From JAKACA01 sp049510975 (lineage in GTDB: Bacteria; Actinomycetota; Acidimicrobiia; Acidimicrobiales; Bog-793), in contig JBEKYM010000001.1 of NCBI GenBank assembly GCA_049510975.1, positions 119,117-183,116 of the forward strand: a stretch of DNA of 64,000 nucleotides, in the 5' to 3' direction. Each line of letters begins with the position of its first letter. The first letter of the stretch is position 1. Positions 18,036-26,555 of this stretch are shown piece after piece. A model generated the notes under the pieces. That model worked only from the letters and a program-made list of their open reading frames with translations, was not told where the DNA came from and did not search any database. A program made the translations under genes and the position numbers.

Positions 18036-19223
18036 TCAGCGGACCGACAGCTCGGATCGGTAGACCCGTGAGGGACCCAGCTCCACGACTCGTGTCGCCA
18101 GCGCCCGGAAGACGGAGGAAACGGCGCTGTCCGGTTCGGCCACCACGACGGGCACACCGATGTCGCCCCCACTCCGGACGGCTTGTACGAGCGGGATCTG
18201 GGCGAGCAGCCCGACGCCGAGCTCGTCGGCCAGCTGGTGTCCGCCGCCGGACCCGAACAGCTCGTAGCGCGTTCCGTCGTCGGCGACGAAGCCCGACATG
18301 TTCTCCACGACGCCGCGAACCGGGAGCCGAAGCTGGCGCGCCATCACCGCAGCACGCTGAGCCACTCGTTGCGCGGCTGCCTGTGGCGTCGTGACCACGA
18401 TCAGCTCCGCTCGCGGGAGGAACTGGGCGATCGACAACGACACGTCGCCCGTACCCGGGGGCAGATCGATCAGCAGGAACTCGGGTGCTCCCCAATGGAC
18501 GTCGACGAGGAACTGCTCGAGCGCCTTGTGCAACATCGGACCGCGCCAGATCACGGCTTGGTCCTCCGGCACGAAGAAACCCATCGAGATGCACCGCACA
18601 CCGAACGCCACCGGCGGCACGAGCAGCGGTCCGAGCATCGTCGGCGCCTCGGTCACCCCGAGCATGGACGGCACGGAGAAGCCGTAGACGTCGGCATCCA
18701 GCAGGCCGACCGAGTGGCCGGACTGGGCGAGCGCAACAGCCAGGTTGACGGTCACGCTCGACTTGCCGACGCCTCCCTTGCCCGAACCGATGGCGAGCAC
18801 CCGAGTCGGTGACGCCTTGTCGGCAAACGGGTTCGGCCGCGGCGTCGGCCCTGCAGCGCCATGACGGCCGTCCGGGCGCTCGCCGGCACCCGGCAGCGGG
18901 CCGCCGGCGGGACGCCCGCCGAGCCCGAGCTCTTGAATCCGTGCCGCCAGTTCGGACTCTTCGTCCGCGGTCATCTCGACGAAGCGAACGTCCGCCTGCT
19001 CGCCGCCGGCTTGGGTGACGGCGACGGCGATCCGGGCGGAGAGCTCTTCGAGACCGGAATGGCCGGAGCGAGGGATGGCCACGGTCACCTGCGTGCTCCG
19101 CGGCCCCGGCTTCAGCGCCCGCAACAGGCCGAGATCACCGATCCGATGGAACAGGCGCGGGTCCTCCACACCGGCAACGGCGGCCGCCAGGCCGTCTCCC
19201 TCGGTTCGCTCGTTGCCTGCCAT
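18036..19223 (-). CDS. mrp: Mrp/NBP35-family Fe-S carrier ATPase
   Basis: A 395-residue Mrp/ApbC-type P-loop protein, thought to carry Fe-S clusters to apoproteins. A MIP18-like (DUF59) N-terminal domain (about 1-95) precedes the ATPase domain: GSGKGGVGKSSVTVNLA (deviant Walker A), GLLDADVYGFSVPSMLG, LLIDLPPGTGD (Walker B) and VVENMSGFVADDG. The C-terminal CxxC pair that binds the cluster in many homologues is absent, as in other actinobacterial Mrp proteins I recall. The ATG at 19223 is used; a longer frame would overlap the divergent regulator almost completely. Confidence 0.87.
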   Translation of the reverse strand: MAGNERTEGDGLAAAVAGVEDPRLFHRIGDLGLLRALKPGPRSTQVTVAIPRSGHSGLEELSARIAVAVTQAGGEQADVRFVEMTADEESELAARIQELGLGGRPAGGPLPGAGERPDGRHGAAGPTPRPNPFADKASPTRVLAIGSGKGGVGKSSVTVNLAVALAQSGHSVGLLDADVYGFSVPSMLGVTEAPTMLGPLLVPPVAFGVRCISMGFFVPEDQAVIWRGPMLHKALEQFLVDVHWGAPEFLLIDLPPGTGDVSLSIAQFLPRAELIVVTTPQAAAQRVAQRAAVMARQLRLPVRGVVENMSGFVADDGTRYELFGSGGGHQLADELGVGLLAQIPLVQAVRSGGDIGVPVVVAEPDSAVSSVFRALATRVVELGPSRVYRSELSVR

Positions 19224-19289
19224 GGCGTGGTGGTGGTCCGATCCGTGGGGTCCTCGGGGCGCTTCCGAGTGGTGGTTGGGATGCCCCGG

Positions 19290-19301
19290 TACGATATCGG
19301 C
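19290..19301. promoter_or_regulatory. Shared -10-like element of sufR-like gene and mrp
   Basis: TACGAT (19290-19295, plus strand) is followed by exactly 6 bases and then the GTG of the SufR-like gene at 19302, so that transcript would be leaderless. The overlapping minus-strand hexamer TATCGT (19296 to 19291) points toward mrp and would give it a leader of about 60 nt. The core TACGATA reads as TANNNTA on both strands. Confidence 0.5.
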
Positions 19302-20012
19302 GTGGCTGGACGCGTCGGTGTAGTGGACGAAGAGGGCTTCTCGGCCGCCGTCGAGGCAATCACGTCGGCGTTCGGCGACTCGACGCGCCGGGGCATCTAC
19401 CTGTTCGTGCGGGACAACGAGGGGGTCACTGCCGGCGAAGTTGCGGAGCACTTCGCCCTCCATCCGAACGTCGCCCGGCACCACCTGGACAAGCTCGCCG
19501 CCGGCGGTCACCTGCAGGTGACGGTGGATCACGCCGGCGCCGGCGTCGGCCGCCCGTCGAAGCGGTACAAGGCGCGACTGGACGATCGCTCCACGGTTCC
19601 GTCGCATCGCGACGATCTCCTCGTGCTGCTCCTTGCCAGGCTGCTGCCCCTCGTGGACCCGGTCGAAGCCGAGCGGGTGGCCCATGAGGTCGGAGCCGAG
19701 TACGGACGGACTCTCGGTGTGCAGATGGCGCCGGGCGACGCCTCGCGATCGGTGCGCTCGGCCATGCAAGCCGTCGCAGACGCGCTGACCGCACACGGCT
19801 TCGCAGCCCACGCTTCGAGCAAGGACGCCGGCAATACTGTCGTCCGCGGTCACTGCCCCTTCGGTGCGGCGGCGCTCGAGAACCCGGTGCTGTGCGCCGC
19901 CGATCGCGGCCTGGTGGAGGGGTTGCTGTCGGTCCTGTGCGGGGACACCGTCTCGGTGCAGCTGTCCTCACGCGCCAGAGGTGACGACGGTTGCGTCACC
20001 GTCGCCGGCTGA
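19302..20012 (+). CDS. sufR: SufR-like Fe-S responsive transcriptional repressor
   Basis: A 236-residue protein with an N-terminal winged helix-turn-helix of the ArsR-like type (about 15-90: TAGEVAEHFALHPNVARHHLDKL) and a C-terminal region with four cysteines, C185, C198, C213 and C231 (C-x12-C-x14-C-x17-C), starting at GHCPFG. This resembles SufR, the [4Fe-4S] or [2Fe-2S] repressor of Fe-S assembly genes. Position supports the call: it lies between mrp and a cysteine desulfurase. GTG at 19302 is favoured by the -10 element six bases upstream; an ATG at 19281 is the alternative. It probably controls itself, the desulfurase and mrp. Confidence 0.75.
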   Translation: MAGRVGVVDEEGFSAAVEAITSAFGDSTRRGIYLFVRDNEGVTAGEVAEHFALHPNVARHHLDKLAAGGHLQVTVDHAGAGVGRPSKRYKARLDDRSTVPSHRDDLLVLLLARLLPLVDPVEAERVAHEVGAEYGRTLGVQMAPGDASRSVRSAMQAVADALTAHGFAAHASSKDAGNTVVRGHCPFGAAALENPVLCAADRGLVEGLLSVLCGDTVSVQLSSRARGDDGCVTVAG

Positions 20013-20030
20013 GGTGAGTCGCCGGTTGAG

Positions 20031-21179
20031 GTGACGATCCACCGCCACTATCTCGACCACGCCTCCACAACGCCGGTACGCCCGGAGGTGGGCGAGGCGG
20101 TGACACGATGGCTCGAACGTGCCACCAGTGCCGACGGCGTCGGTGACCCCGGCCGAGTTCACGAGGAGGGACGGCGTGCCCGCGCCCTCGTCGAGTCGGC
20201 CCGCGAGTCGGTTGCCGAATTCCTCGGGGCGGATCCTTCCCGAGTCGTCTTCACGAGCGGCGCCACGGAGGCTGCCAATACCGCTGTCTCGGGCGCTGCC
20301 GGCCTGCGGCCGGGCATGCCCCTCGTCAGTGCCGCCGTCGAGCACTCCTGTGTGCAGGCGGCCTGCCGGCGCTCGGGCGCCCTCGTCGGGCTTGCCGTCG
20401 ATCACGCGGGGCGAGTGTCGGTCGAAGCACTGGAGGCGCTCCTCGACCGAGAGCGGGTGGCACTCGTGAATTGTCAGTTCGCCAACCACGAGACCGGCAA
20501 CCTGCAGCCGGTGGCCGAGGTCGTCAGCCTCTGCCGGGAGCGCGGCGTGCCCGTGCACTGCGATGCCGCCAGCGCAGTCGGCCACGTCCCGCTGTCGTTC
20601 CGCGATCTCGGCGCGGACCTCATGTCCGTGAGCGCTCACAAGTTCGGCGGGCCGCCCGGCATCGGGGCCCTGGTTGTGCGACGCGGGTTCCGCCTCACCC
20701 CCCTTCTCGTCGGAGGTTCGGAGGAGCGTGCGCGCCGGGCCGGCGCCGAGAACGTCCTCGGCATCGTCGGTTTCGCGGCGGCGTGCGAGGCACTCGGCGG
20801 CGGGCTGCTTGAAGCAGGGGCCGCAACCTCGATGGAGCAGACTCGTCGACTGCGTGCAGCGGCCCTGGCGGTTCCCGGCGTCGAGTGCCTCAGCGACGAC
20901 AGCAGGCGCCTGCCCCACATCGTCTGTCTCAGCGTCGGCGGCGTTCTCGGCGAGGCCGTGCTGCTCTCTCTCGACCAAGCCGGCGTTGCGGCCCACTCGG
21001 GCTCTGCGTGCTCGTCAGAAGTGCTCGAGCCCTCTCCGGTGCTCGCTGCGATGGGCGCCGACCCCGACCGGTCGCTGAGGCTCTCCGTCGGCTGGTCGAC
21101 GACCGATGATGACGTGGACGCCTTCGCGGAGTCGTTCGGCCCAGCCGTAGCTCGGCTACGGTCGCTCGCCGCCGAGTAG
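20031..21179 (+). CDS. iscS: Cysteine desulfurase (NifS/IscS class)
   Basis: A 382-residue class V aminotransferase-fold enzyme that removes sulfur from cysteine as a persulfide for Fe-S clusters or tRNA thiolation. It opens YLDHASTTPVRPEV as IscS-type enzymes do. The PLP lysine is in SVSAHKFGGPPGIGAL and the catalytic cysteine in HSGSACSSEVLEPSPVL, a short loop typical of group I (NifS/IscS) rather than SufS. The GTG start is 18 bp after the regulator stop, so the two form one unit. No scaffold gene (iscU, sufBCD) is in the window. Confidence 0.9.
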   Translation: MTIHRHYLDHASTTPVRPEVGEAVTRWLERATSADGVGDPGRVHEEGRRARALVESARESVAEFLGADPSRVVFTSGATEAANTAVSGAAGLRPGMPLVSAAVEHSCVQAACRRSGALVGLAVDHAGRVSVEALEALLDRERVALVNCQFANHETGNLQPVAEVVSLCRERGVPVHCDAASAVGHVPLSFRDLGADLMSVSAHKFGGPPGIGALVVRRGFRLTPLLVGGSEERARRAGAENVLGIVGFAAACEALGGGLLEAGAATSMEQTRRLRAAALAVPGVECLSDDSRRLPHIVCLSVGGVLGEAVLLSLDQAGVAAHSGSACSSEVLEPSPVLAAMGADPDRSLRLSVGWSTTDDDVDAFAESFGPAVARLRSLAAE

Positions 21180-21199
21180 AGCCCAGCACCAGGTTCCGC

Positions 21200-21985
21200 C
21201 TACCAGGTCAGCCCGAGAACCTCTCGCATCGTGGCCTCAAAACTGGCGTCGTCCAGCGACCGGCGAGTCGCGAGTACGAGCTCTGCATCGGCGCCAACCT
21301 CCACGCGAAGCGGTGTCTCCGGCTGCTCGATGGCATCGGCAATGACCCTGGCGACCGTCTCCGGGCCGGGGCGGCCCTGCGGGTTGAGCACTGAGTCGTT
21401 GTTGGACCACTGGCGGCGGAGCTCGTCGTAGACGGGTGGGCCTTCGAAGCCGCTGCTTGGCTTCATGCCAGGGGCGATGTAACCGGGCTCGACGATGACG
21501 ATGCGGATGCCAAAGTGTCCGACTTCGAAATGGAGGGACTCGGAAAGGGCTTCCAGGGCATGTTTGGTGGCGGCGTACGGACCTTCGAGAGGAGTCGCCA
21601 CTTTGCCCTGCACGGAGCTCACGTTCACGATGACGCCGCTGCCGCGTCGGCGCCAGCTCGGCAGAACCGCCTGCATGAGCCGCAATGGGCCGAGGGTGTT
21701 CGTCTCGAGCATCTCTCGCATCGTCGTCATCGGGAAGGACTCGAGCGGACCCTCGTGGGCGATGGCGGCGTTGTTGACGACGGCATCGAGCTCGCCGGCG
21801 GCCGCGACGGCGGCGGCGACGGATTCGTCGTCGCAGACGTCGAGAGCCAGCGCCATCTTGGCGGGCAGATCCCCCAGGATGCCGGGATCGCGAGCCGTCG
21901 CCACGACTTCGTGGCCGCGAGCGGCCAGCTCCATCACTGTGGCCGCACCGATCGCCCGTCCAGCACCCGTCACGAGCACCCGCAT
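21200..21985 (-). CDS. Short-chain dehydrogenase/reductase
   Basis: A 261-residue classical SDR oxidoreductase. The NAD(P) motif is VLVTGAGRAIGAATVMEL at the N-terminus (TGxxxxIG), NNAAIAHEGPLESF is the NNAG-type stretch, VNVSSVQGKV has the catalytic Ser, and YAATKHALEAL the Tyr-x3-Lys pair. Arg in VVATARDPG after beta-2 hints at NADP. The ATG is preceded by AAAGGGG 6 bases upstream, which settles the start; the frame is open much further. Convergent with the desulfurase gene. Substrate unknown. Confidence 0.85.
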   Translation of the reverse strand: MRVLVTGAGRAIGAATVMELAARGHEVVATARDPGILGDLPAKMALALDVCDDESVAAAVAAAGELDAVVNNAAIAHEGPLESFPMTTMREMLETNTLGPLRLMQAVLPSWRRRGSGVIVNVSSVQGKVATPLEGPYAATKHALEALSESLHFEVGHFGIRIVIVEPGYIAPGMKPSSGFEGPPVYDELRRQWSNNDSVLNPQGRPGPETVARVIADAIEQPETPLRVEVGADAELVLATRRSLDDASFEATMREVLGLTW

Positions 21986-22095
21986 CGATGTCCCCTTTGT
22001 GTCGTCTGCCCGAAGCCTGCCAACCAGGCGTCCGAAGTCTGCCAGTCGGCTGGGGCCCGGGGTCTGCGCTTCAACTGGCGCCCTGAGTCTGGCGG

Positions 22096-22968
22096 TCAGG
22101 CGCCCGAAGTCGTCGTAGGCGCCGTAGTCGTGGTCGTCGCCGGCTTGGCCGCCAAGATCGCCGGCAAGCTGACGCCAGCAGCACGATAGGCGGCCCGAGC
22201 CGTCACGCCGATCGAGTTCAGCAGCGTCGTCGACGGATGGTCGGCGAGCATCTGGCGGAATTGCTCGACGGCGGCGCCCGACTTGTGGTCGTCCTCGTAC
22301 AGCGCCACACCGTCGTAGGCCCTCGCAAGCGCATAGGAGGGCGCAGCGCGCACGGCGGCGGCGATCTCTTGGTCGCCACCGGAGATCACACGGGCGTTCT
22401 TCGAGGACAGGCCGGCGAGCCGGGTCAGCCAGCCGCCATCGGCAAGCGCCTCGGGTTGCTGCGGGTCGATCTCGAGGACGCGGTCGTAGACGGCGATGGC
22501 TTGCACCAGCTCCCGATTCGAAGCAAGCACACCTGCCTCCGCCAACTCGATCCGGATCTGGGTCGCAACCGAGAGCGTGGTGGGTGGCGAGCTCGAAAAT
22601 GGCGCAACTCCGCCGAGAGAGAGCCCGACGAGAAGCGCCGCCAGTGCGAACGACACGAGCGCGGACCATCCGAGCACCAACCGGGAACGTGGGGTGGCCA
22701 ACCTCCGGGCTCTGCCTCGCCGAGCGGCCCGGGCGGCGACGGGCGCCTCGGAGCCGGGAGCCGAAGCGCTGTCGCTCAGCTGGTCGAGGGCGTCGCCGAG
22801 CTCACGAGCGCGCTCGGCGTAGCGAGCGTGCAACGCCTCGTAGTCGGTGCCGTCGAGCTCGCCGGCGGCGCGCTCACGGTCGAGATCCTCGATCGATCGC
22901 TGCACGTACTCTGCCTCGTCGAGAAGCTCCTGGCGGGAGACCGCCGGCTTGTTGGGCACGCGGCTCAC
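22096..22968 (-). CDS. ccmI: Cytochrome c biogenesis TPR protein, CcmI-like
   Basis: A 290-residue protein with an N-terminal coiled stretch (RQELLDEAEYVQRSIEDLDRE), one membrane helix at about 100-122 (LVLGWSALVSFALAALLVGLSL), and a C-terminal TPR-like region (LVQAIAVYDRVLEIDPQQPEAL). CcmI/CycH presents apocytochrome c to the heme ligation complex. The N-terminal motif with 'LDRERAAGELDGTDYEAL' is typical of CcmI/CycH. It is last in the ccm operon. GTG at 22968 overlaps the ccmH stop (GTGA); GTG at 22959 with GGGTGA before it is the alternative. Confidence 0.75.
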   Translation of the reverse strand: MSRVPNKPAVSRQELLDEAEYVQRSIEDLDRERAAGELDGTDYEALHARYAERARELGDALDQLSDSASAPGSEAPVAARAARRGRARRLATPRSRLVLGWSALVSFALAALLVGLSLGGVAPFSSSPPTTLSVATQIRIELAEAGVLASNRELVQAIAVYDRVLEIDPQQPEALADGGWLTRLAGLSSKNARVISGGDQEIAAAVRAAPSYALARAYDGVALYEDDHKSGAAVEQFRQMLADHPSTTLLNSIGVTARAAYRAAGVSLPAILAAKPATTTTTAPTTTSGA

Positions 22969-23393
22969 CCGACGGCGGCGCGAGCCGCCGTCGAACGTCG
23001 CTGACGGCGCCAGAGAAAGACGGCGAGGAGAACGACAGCGATCCCGATGGCGCCGAGCGGGATGAAGTAGAGGGCGGCGTCGATGCCGGAGGCAGCGGGC
23101 AGCAGCAGGCCGCCGGGCCCGTAGCGAGCGACAACCGCCTGCTCGATCCGTCGGTCGCTCCACCCGGCATGAACCCAGGTGGCCACGTCGTTTCGGAGCG
23201 TCACCGAGGTGGGGGCGTCGGACTGGGCGATGGAGAGATCTTCGCAAGCAGGGCATTTGATGATGCTGTCCAGGCGGGAGATGCGCGCCTCGGCGGAGCT
23301 GACCGACGGCGTGATGCTGCCGATCACGAGCAATACGACGGCGATCACGAGCAGCAGGGCCCAAGCGACACGAGAGCTGAGGAGCTTGGTCAC
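22965..23393 (-). CDS. ccmH: Cytochrome c maturation protein CcmH
   Basis: A 142-residue thiol protein of the CcmH/CycL/NrfF family, which reduces the CxxCH thiols of apocytochrome c before heme is attached. An N-terminal membrane helix (WALLLVIAVVLLVIGSI) is followed by the conserved IIKCPACEDLSIAQSDA (family form RCxxCQNxxIADSxA), then RNDVATWVHAGWSDRRI and YGPGGLLLP, and a second helix at the C-terminus. The active site should face outside the membrane. GTG at 23393 overlaps the stop of ccmG (GTGA). Confidence 0.9.
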   Translation of the reverse strand: MTKLLSSRVAWALLLVIAVVLLVIGSITPSVSSAEARISRLDSIIKCPACEDLSIAQSDAPTSVTLRNDVATWVHAGWSDRRIEQAVVARYGPGGLLLPAASGIDAALYFIPLGAIGIAVVLLAVFLWRRQRRSTAARAAVG

Positions 23394-23941
23394 GCGCCTC
23401 TCGCTTGCTCCTGCTCGATCCAGCTCACGAGATCGCTCGACGTCACCGCCCCGTCGATCGAGGCCACCACACGACCGGCGGGGTTGACGAGGTATGACCG
23501 GGGCAGCGATCCCACTCCGTAGCTCTCTGCGATGGCACCGTCGTCGTCCACGACAGATGGCCACGTGGCACCCTCGGAGGCCTGGAAAGCCTTGCCGTTT
23601 CCCTCCGTGTCCCCGTACAGCACCCCGAGCACTTGGGTACGCGAACCACCGGGATGGGCGTAGAGGAACTGTTCCAGTTGGGGTTCCTCCTGACGGCAGG
23701 CATCGCACCAGGAGGCAAAGAAGTTCACGAGAACCCAACGGCCCCGCATCGAGGCCAGCGAAACCGTCGCTCCGTCGAAGCTCTTGGCCACGATGGACGG
23801 GGCGGGTTTCCCGACGAGCGGGCTACGTGCGATGACCATGTTCGCCGGCGGCCGCGTCGCCAGCACCGCCACGAGGCAGACGGCGACCACGCCGACCATG
23901 AGCGCCGACCAGCGGGCCGCCCGGAATCGCCGCCGGTTCAC
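23390..23941 (-). CDS. ccmG: Thioredoxin-like thiol-disulfide oxidoreductase, CcmG/ResA-type
   Basis: A 183-residue membrane-anchored thioredoxin-fold protein. The N-terminal signal anchor is at about 11-30 (SALMVGVVAVCLVAVLAT). The redox site is WVLVNFFASWCDACRQEEP (WCxxC with Asp-Ala between). The cis-proline and the insert typical of CcmG/ResA/TlpA are present further on (VGSLPRSYLVNPAG). In the ccm operon it should keep apocytochrome thiols or CcmH reduced. GTG start overlapping the ccmF stop. Confidence 0.88.
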   Translation of the reverse strand: MNRRRFRAARWSALMVGVVAVCLVAVLATRPPANMVIARSPLVGKPAPSIVAKSFDGATVSLASMRGRWVLVNFFASWCDACRQEEPQLEQFLYAHPGGSRTQVLGVLYGDTEGNGKAFQASEGATWPSVVDDDGAIAESYGVGSLPRSYLVNPAGRVVASIDGAVTSSDLVSWIEQEQARGA

Positions 23942-26007
23942 TCGCCCACTCCCACCGGCAGCCGCTCGGGTCGCTGATCGCTTGAGGCCCCAGGAGCAGA
24001 CGGGTTGTCGGAACGGCCGCCCGCTGGCGCCGCTCCTGCGAGCTCGGCCTGTTCAAGCTCGGCCGATGCGCCTCCCCTCGAAGACCGCCTCCTGCGACCG
24101 GAGGGGATGGCGGCCAGCAGCGCCCCGAAGGCCGTGAGGACCCCGCCGACCCACAGCCACAGCACCATCGGCTGATCCACGACTCCGATGGAGGCGGCAC
24201 CCTTGCCAGTGCTCGAGACCGAGCCGATCGTCAGGTAGATGTCGCGGCGCCAGGACGAGTCCACCGCCGGCGTGGCGATGCCGTCATAGCCCGTGTAGTT
24301 GCTGATGGCGGGGTGGAAGGCCGCACCGTCGACATCGACCACGCCGACGATGCCGGTGCGGTTCGGCTGGGTGAACGGGGAGGCCCCTTCATAGGTGATC
24401 CGTTGGCCCTCGTAGGTGACCGACTGCCCGACGGCGAGCTCGAACGTCGCTCGGTGGCCATAGGTGGTGGCTGCGGCCAGAGCCACGGCGACGACTACAA
24501 CCCCGAGGTGCACGATCATGCCGCCATTCGATCGTCCAACGAACGCTCGCCACCAGGAGGACCCGCCACGGTGTGCAGCCAGCGAGGCGAGCACGAGCTG
24601 GCGGATGGCTGAGGCACCCGCCACCGAAGCCATGCCGAAAGCCGCCAGCGGTGTGAGACCGCGGACGCCGAAGGCGACGCACACGCCCACGACGAGGACT
24701 CCGGCCCAGGCGGGCAGCGCCAGCCGGGATCGCAGGATCCCCGGTCCCGCCTTGCGCCACGGCAGCACAGGCGCCACCGCCATGAAGAACAAGAGGGCGA
24801 AGCCGATGGGGACCGTCATCGAGTCGAAGTAGGGAGTCCCGACGGTGATCTCCTGGTTGTTGAGCGCCTGCACGAACAGCGGAAACACGGTGCCGATGAG
24901 CACCACGAGAGCAAACGCCGCAAACAGCAGATTGTTGACGAGGAAGGCGCCTTCGCGCGACACGGGCGAGTCGATCGAGCCCGGCGACCGCAAGCGGTCG
25001 CCTCGCCAGTAGATGAGGCCGACGCCGGTCGCCACGACCGCACCGAAGAAACCCAGCAACGCGGGCCCGATCGACGACGAGTCCGAGAACGCGTGCACCG
25101 ACACGAGCACGCCCGAACGGGTGAGGAACGTCCCGAGGATCGTCAAGGAGTAGGCGGCGATCAGCAGCGACAGGTTCCAGACCCGCAACAGTCCTCGCCG
25201 TTCCTGCACCATGACCGAGTGCAGGTAGGCGGTGGCACACAACCACGGCAGGAGGGCGGCGTTCTCGACCGGATCCCACGCCCAGAAGCCGCCCCAGCCG
25301 AGGACCTGGTAGGACCACCACGCTCCGAGCACGATGCCGACCGTGAGAAACGCCCAGGCGAACAGCGTGTAGCGCCGGGTGGCAACGAGCCAGCCCTCCC
25401 CGAGCCGGCCGGTCACGAGGGCAGCGATCGCAAAGGCGAACGGGACCGTGAACCCGACGAAGCCGAGATAGAGGAAGACCGGGTGGAAGGCGATGAGGAC
25501 GTTGTCCTGCAGGAGGGCATTCGGTCCCAGCCCTGTCGTCGGCGCTGAGCCGGAGATGGTGACGAACGGGTTCGCCGGCCCGGCCATGAGACCGAAGAAG
25601 AACGCCGCCACGACGAGGCAGACGAGCAGGGCCCACGCAACGAGCGGGTCCGAGGCACGCGAACGGAACCGGTGGGCGATGACCGAGATGTAACCGGCGA
25701 GCACGAGTGCCCACAGCAGGATCGACCCCTGGAGCGCCGCCCACATGCCCGTGATCGAGTAGAGCAATGGCGTGACGCGGGCGTTGTTGTCGGCGACGTA
25801 GGCGAGGGTGAAGTCGTGGGTGATCAGGGCGTGCTGCATGGCCGCCGTCGCCAAGAGGGCGCCTGCGAGCACACCCCAGGCCGCCCGAGGGGCGGCCGAC
25901 AGCCACCCCGGACGGCCCTTGGCGAGGCCCATTCCGATGACGACGACGCCGCACACCGCCGAGACGAGGCCGAGAGCGACCCCGATCTGGCCGAGGACTG
26001 CGTTCAC
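23938..26007 (-). CDS. ccmF: Heme lyase subunit CcmF
   Basis: A 689-residue polytopic membrane protein, the core of the System I cytochrome c heme ligase, which takes heme from CcmE and attaches it to CxxCH motifs. The heme-handling WWD domain is clear: GWGGFWAWDPVENAALLPWL at about residues 230-250, flanked by conserved His-bearing segments (FHPVFLYLGFVGF; LHSVMVQ). About 13-15 hydrophobic helices, then a periplasmic domain near the C-terminus. GTG at 26007 overlaps the ccmE stop (GTGA), which rules out the longer open frame. Length is normal for CcmF. Confidence 0.95.
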   Translation of the reverse strand: MNAVLGQIGVALGLVSAVCGVVVIGMGLAKGRPGWLSAAPRAAWGVLAGALLATAAMQHALITHDFTLAYVADNNARVTPLLYSITGMWAALQGSILLWALVLAGYISVIAHRFRSRASDPLVAWALLVCLVVAAFFFGLMAGPANPFVTISGSAPTTGLGPNALLQDNVLIAFHPVFLYLGFVGFTVPFAFAIAALVTGRLGEGWLVATRRYTLFAWAFLTVGIVLGAWWSYQVLGWGGFWAWDPVENAALLPWLCATAYLHSVMVQERRGLLRVWNLSLLIAAYSLTILGTFLTRSGVLVSVHAFSDSSSIGPALLGFFGAVVATGVGLIYWRGDRLRSPGSIDSPVSREGAFLVNNLLFAAFALVVLIGTVFPLFVQALNNQEITVGTPYFDSMTVPIGFALLFFMAVAPVLPWRKAGPGILRSRLALPAWAGVLVVGVCVAFGVRGLTPLAAFGMASVAGASAIRQLVLASLAAHRGGSSWWRAFVGRSNGGMIVHLGVVVVAVALAAATTYGHRATFELAVGQSVTYEGQRITYEGASPFTQPNRTGIVGVVDVDGAAFHPAISNYTGYDGIATPAVDSSWRRDIYLTIGSVSSTGKGAASIGVVDQPMVLWLWVGGVLTAFGALLAAIPSGRRRRSSRGGASAELEQAELAGAAPAGGRSDNPSAPGASSDQRPERLPVGVGE

Positions 26008-26555
26008 GGGCTGGAGCCGGTGGCGGGCTTCACGCGGTTGGGGTGTTCCGCGATGTACTGGGCGGAGTGCTTCACCATGATCTCGTTCGAAGAGAAGAGA
26101 TTGCTGGCGCCGACGAAATGGCCAACGACCACGACTGGCAGCCCCGGTCGGAACATCTGCGGCGGATCGCCGGCGTTCTCGACGTTCACGGTGACGCCGG
26201 AGGACTCGAGGGCGAAGCGATAGACGTCGCCGCTCAGGTGGTGGACGCTCCCGTTCACGACCGTCCCCTCCAGCTGGAAAGCGGAGTTGCCGAGGGTGGA
26301 GCGCTGGGCGATCGCCTCGTTGGCCGTCTTGAAGAAGACGACGGCGGAGGTCAACCCTTTGAAGACGAGAAACCCGATCGCCGCCAAGATGACGGCCCCG
26401 ACCACCCACATCCGCCGGCGCTGGCCGCGGCTCGCCTGCGGGCGCCGGCGTGGTGGCGCCGGCGCCACGCTGGCGAGCGCTGCATCCAGCGATCCGGCGT
26501 CGACCGACTCGTCGTCCGGGGTCGACAGAGGCGCCGAATGCGTGTCAAGGCTCAT
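26004..26555 (-). CDS. ccmE: Heme chaperone CcmE
   Basis: A 183-residue heme chaperone that binds heme covalently through a histidine and delivers it to CcmF. After a cytoplasmic Pro/Arg-rich tail of about 48 residues and a membrane helix (VVGAVILAAIGFLVFKGL) comes an OB-fold domain. The heme-binding motif HxxxY is in NEIMVKHSAQYIAEHP, so this is the histidine type rather than the cysteine variant of some archaea and delta-proteobacteria. The long N-terminal extension is unusual; many CcmE proteins have fewer than ten residues before the helix. Confidence 0.93.
   Translation of the reverse strand: MSLDTHSAPLSTPDDESVDAGSLDAALASVAPAPPRRRPQASRGQRRRMWVVGAVILAAIGFLVFKGLTSAVVFFKTANEAIAQRSTLGNSAFQLEGTVVNGSVHHLSGDVYRFALESSGVTVNVENAGDPPQMFRPGLPVVVVGHFVGASNLFSSNEIMVKHSAQYIAEHPNRVKPATGSSP

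Noticed and set aside
19224..19853. N-terminal extension of mrp reaching 19853
   Set aside because: It would cover most of the divergent SufR-like gene. Family similarity starts only at the MAGNERTEGD region after the ATG at 19223.
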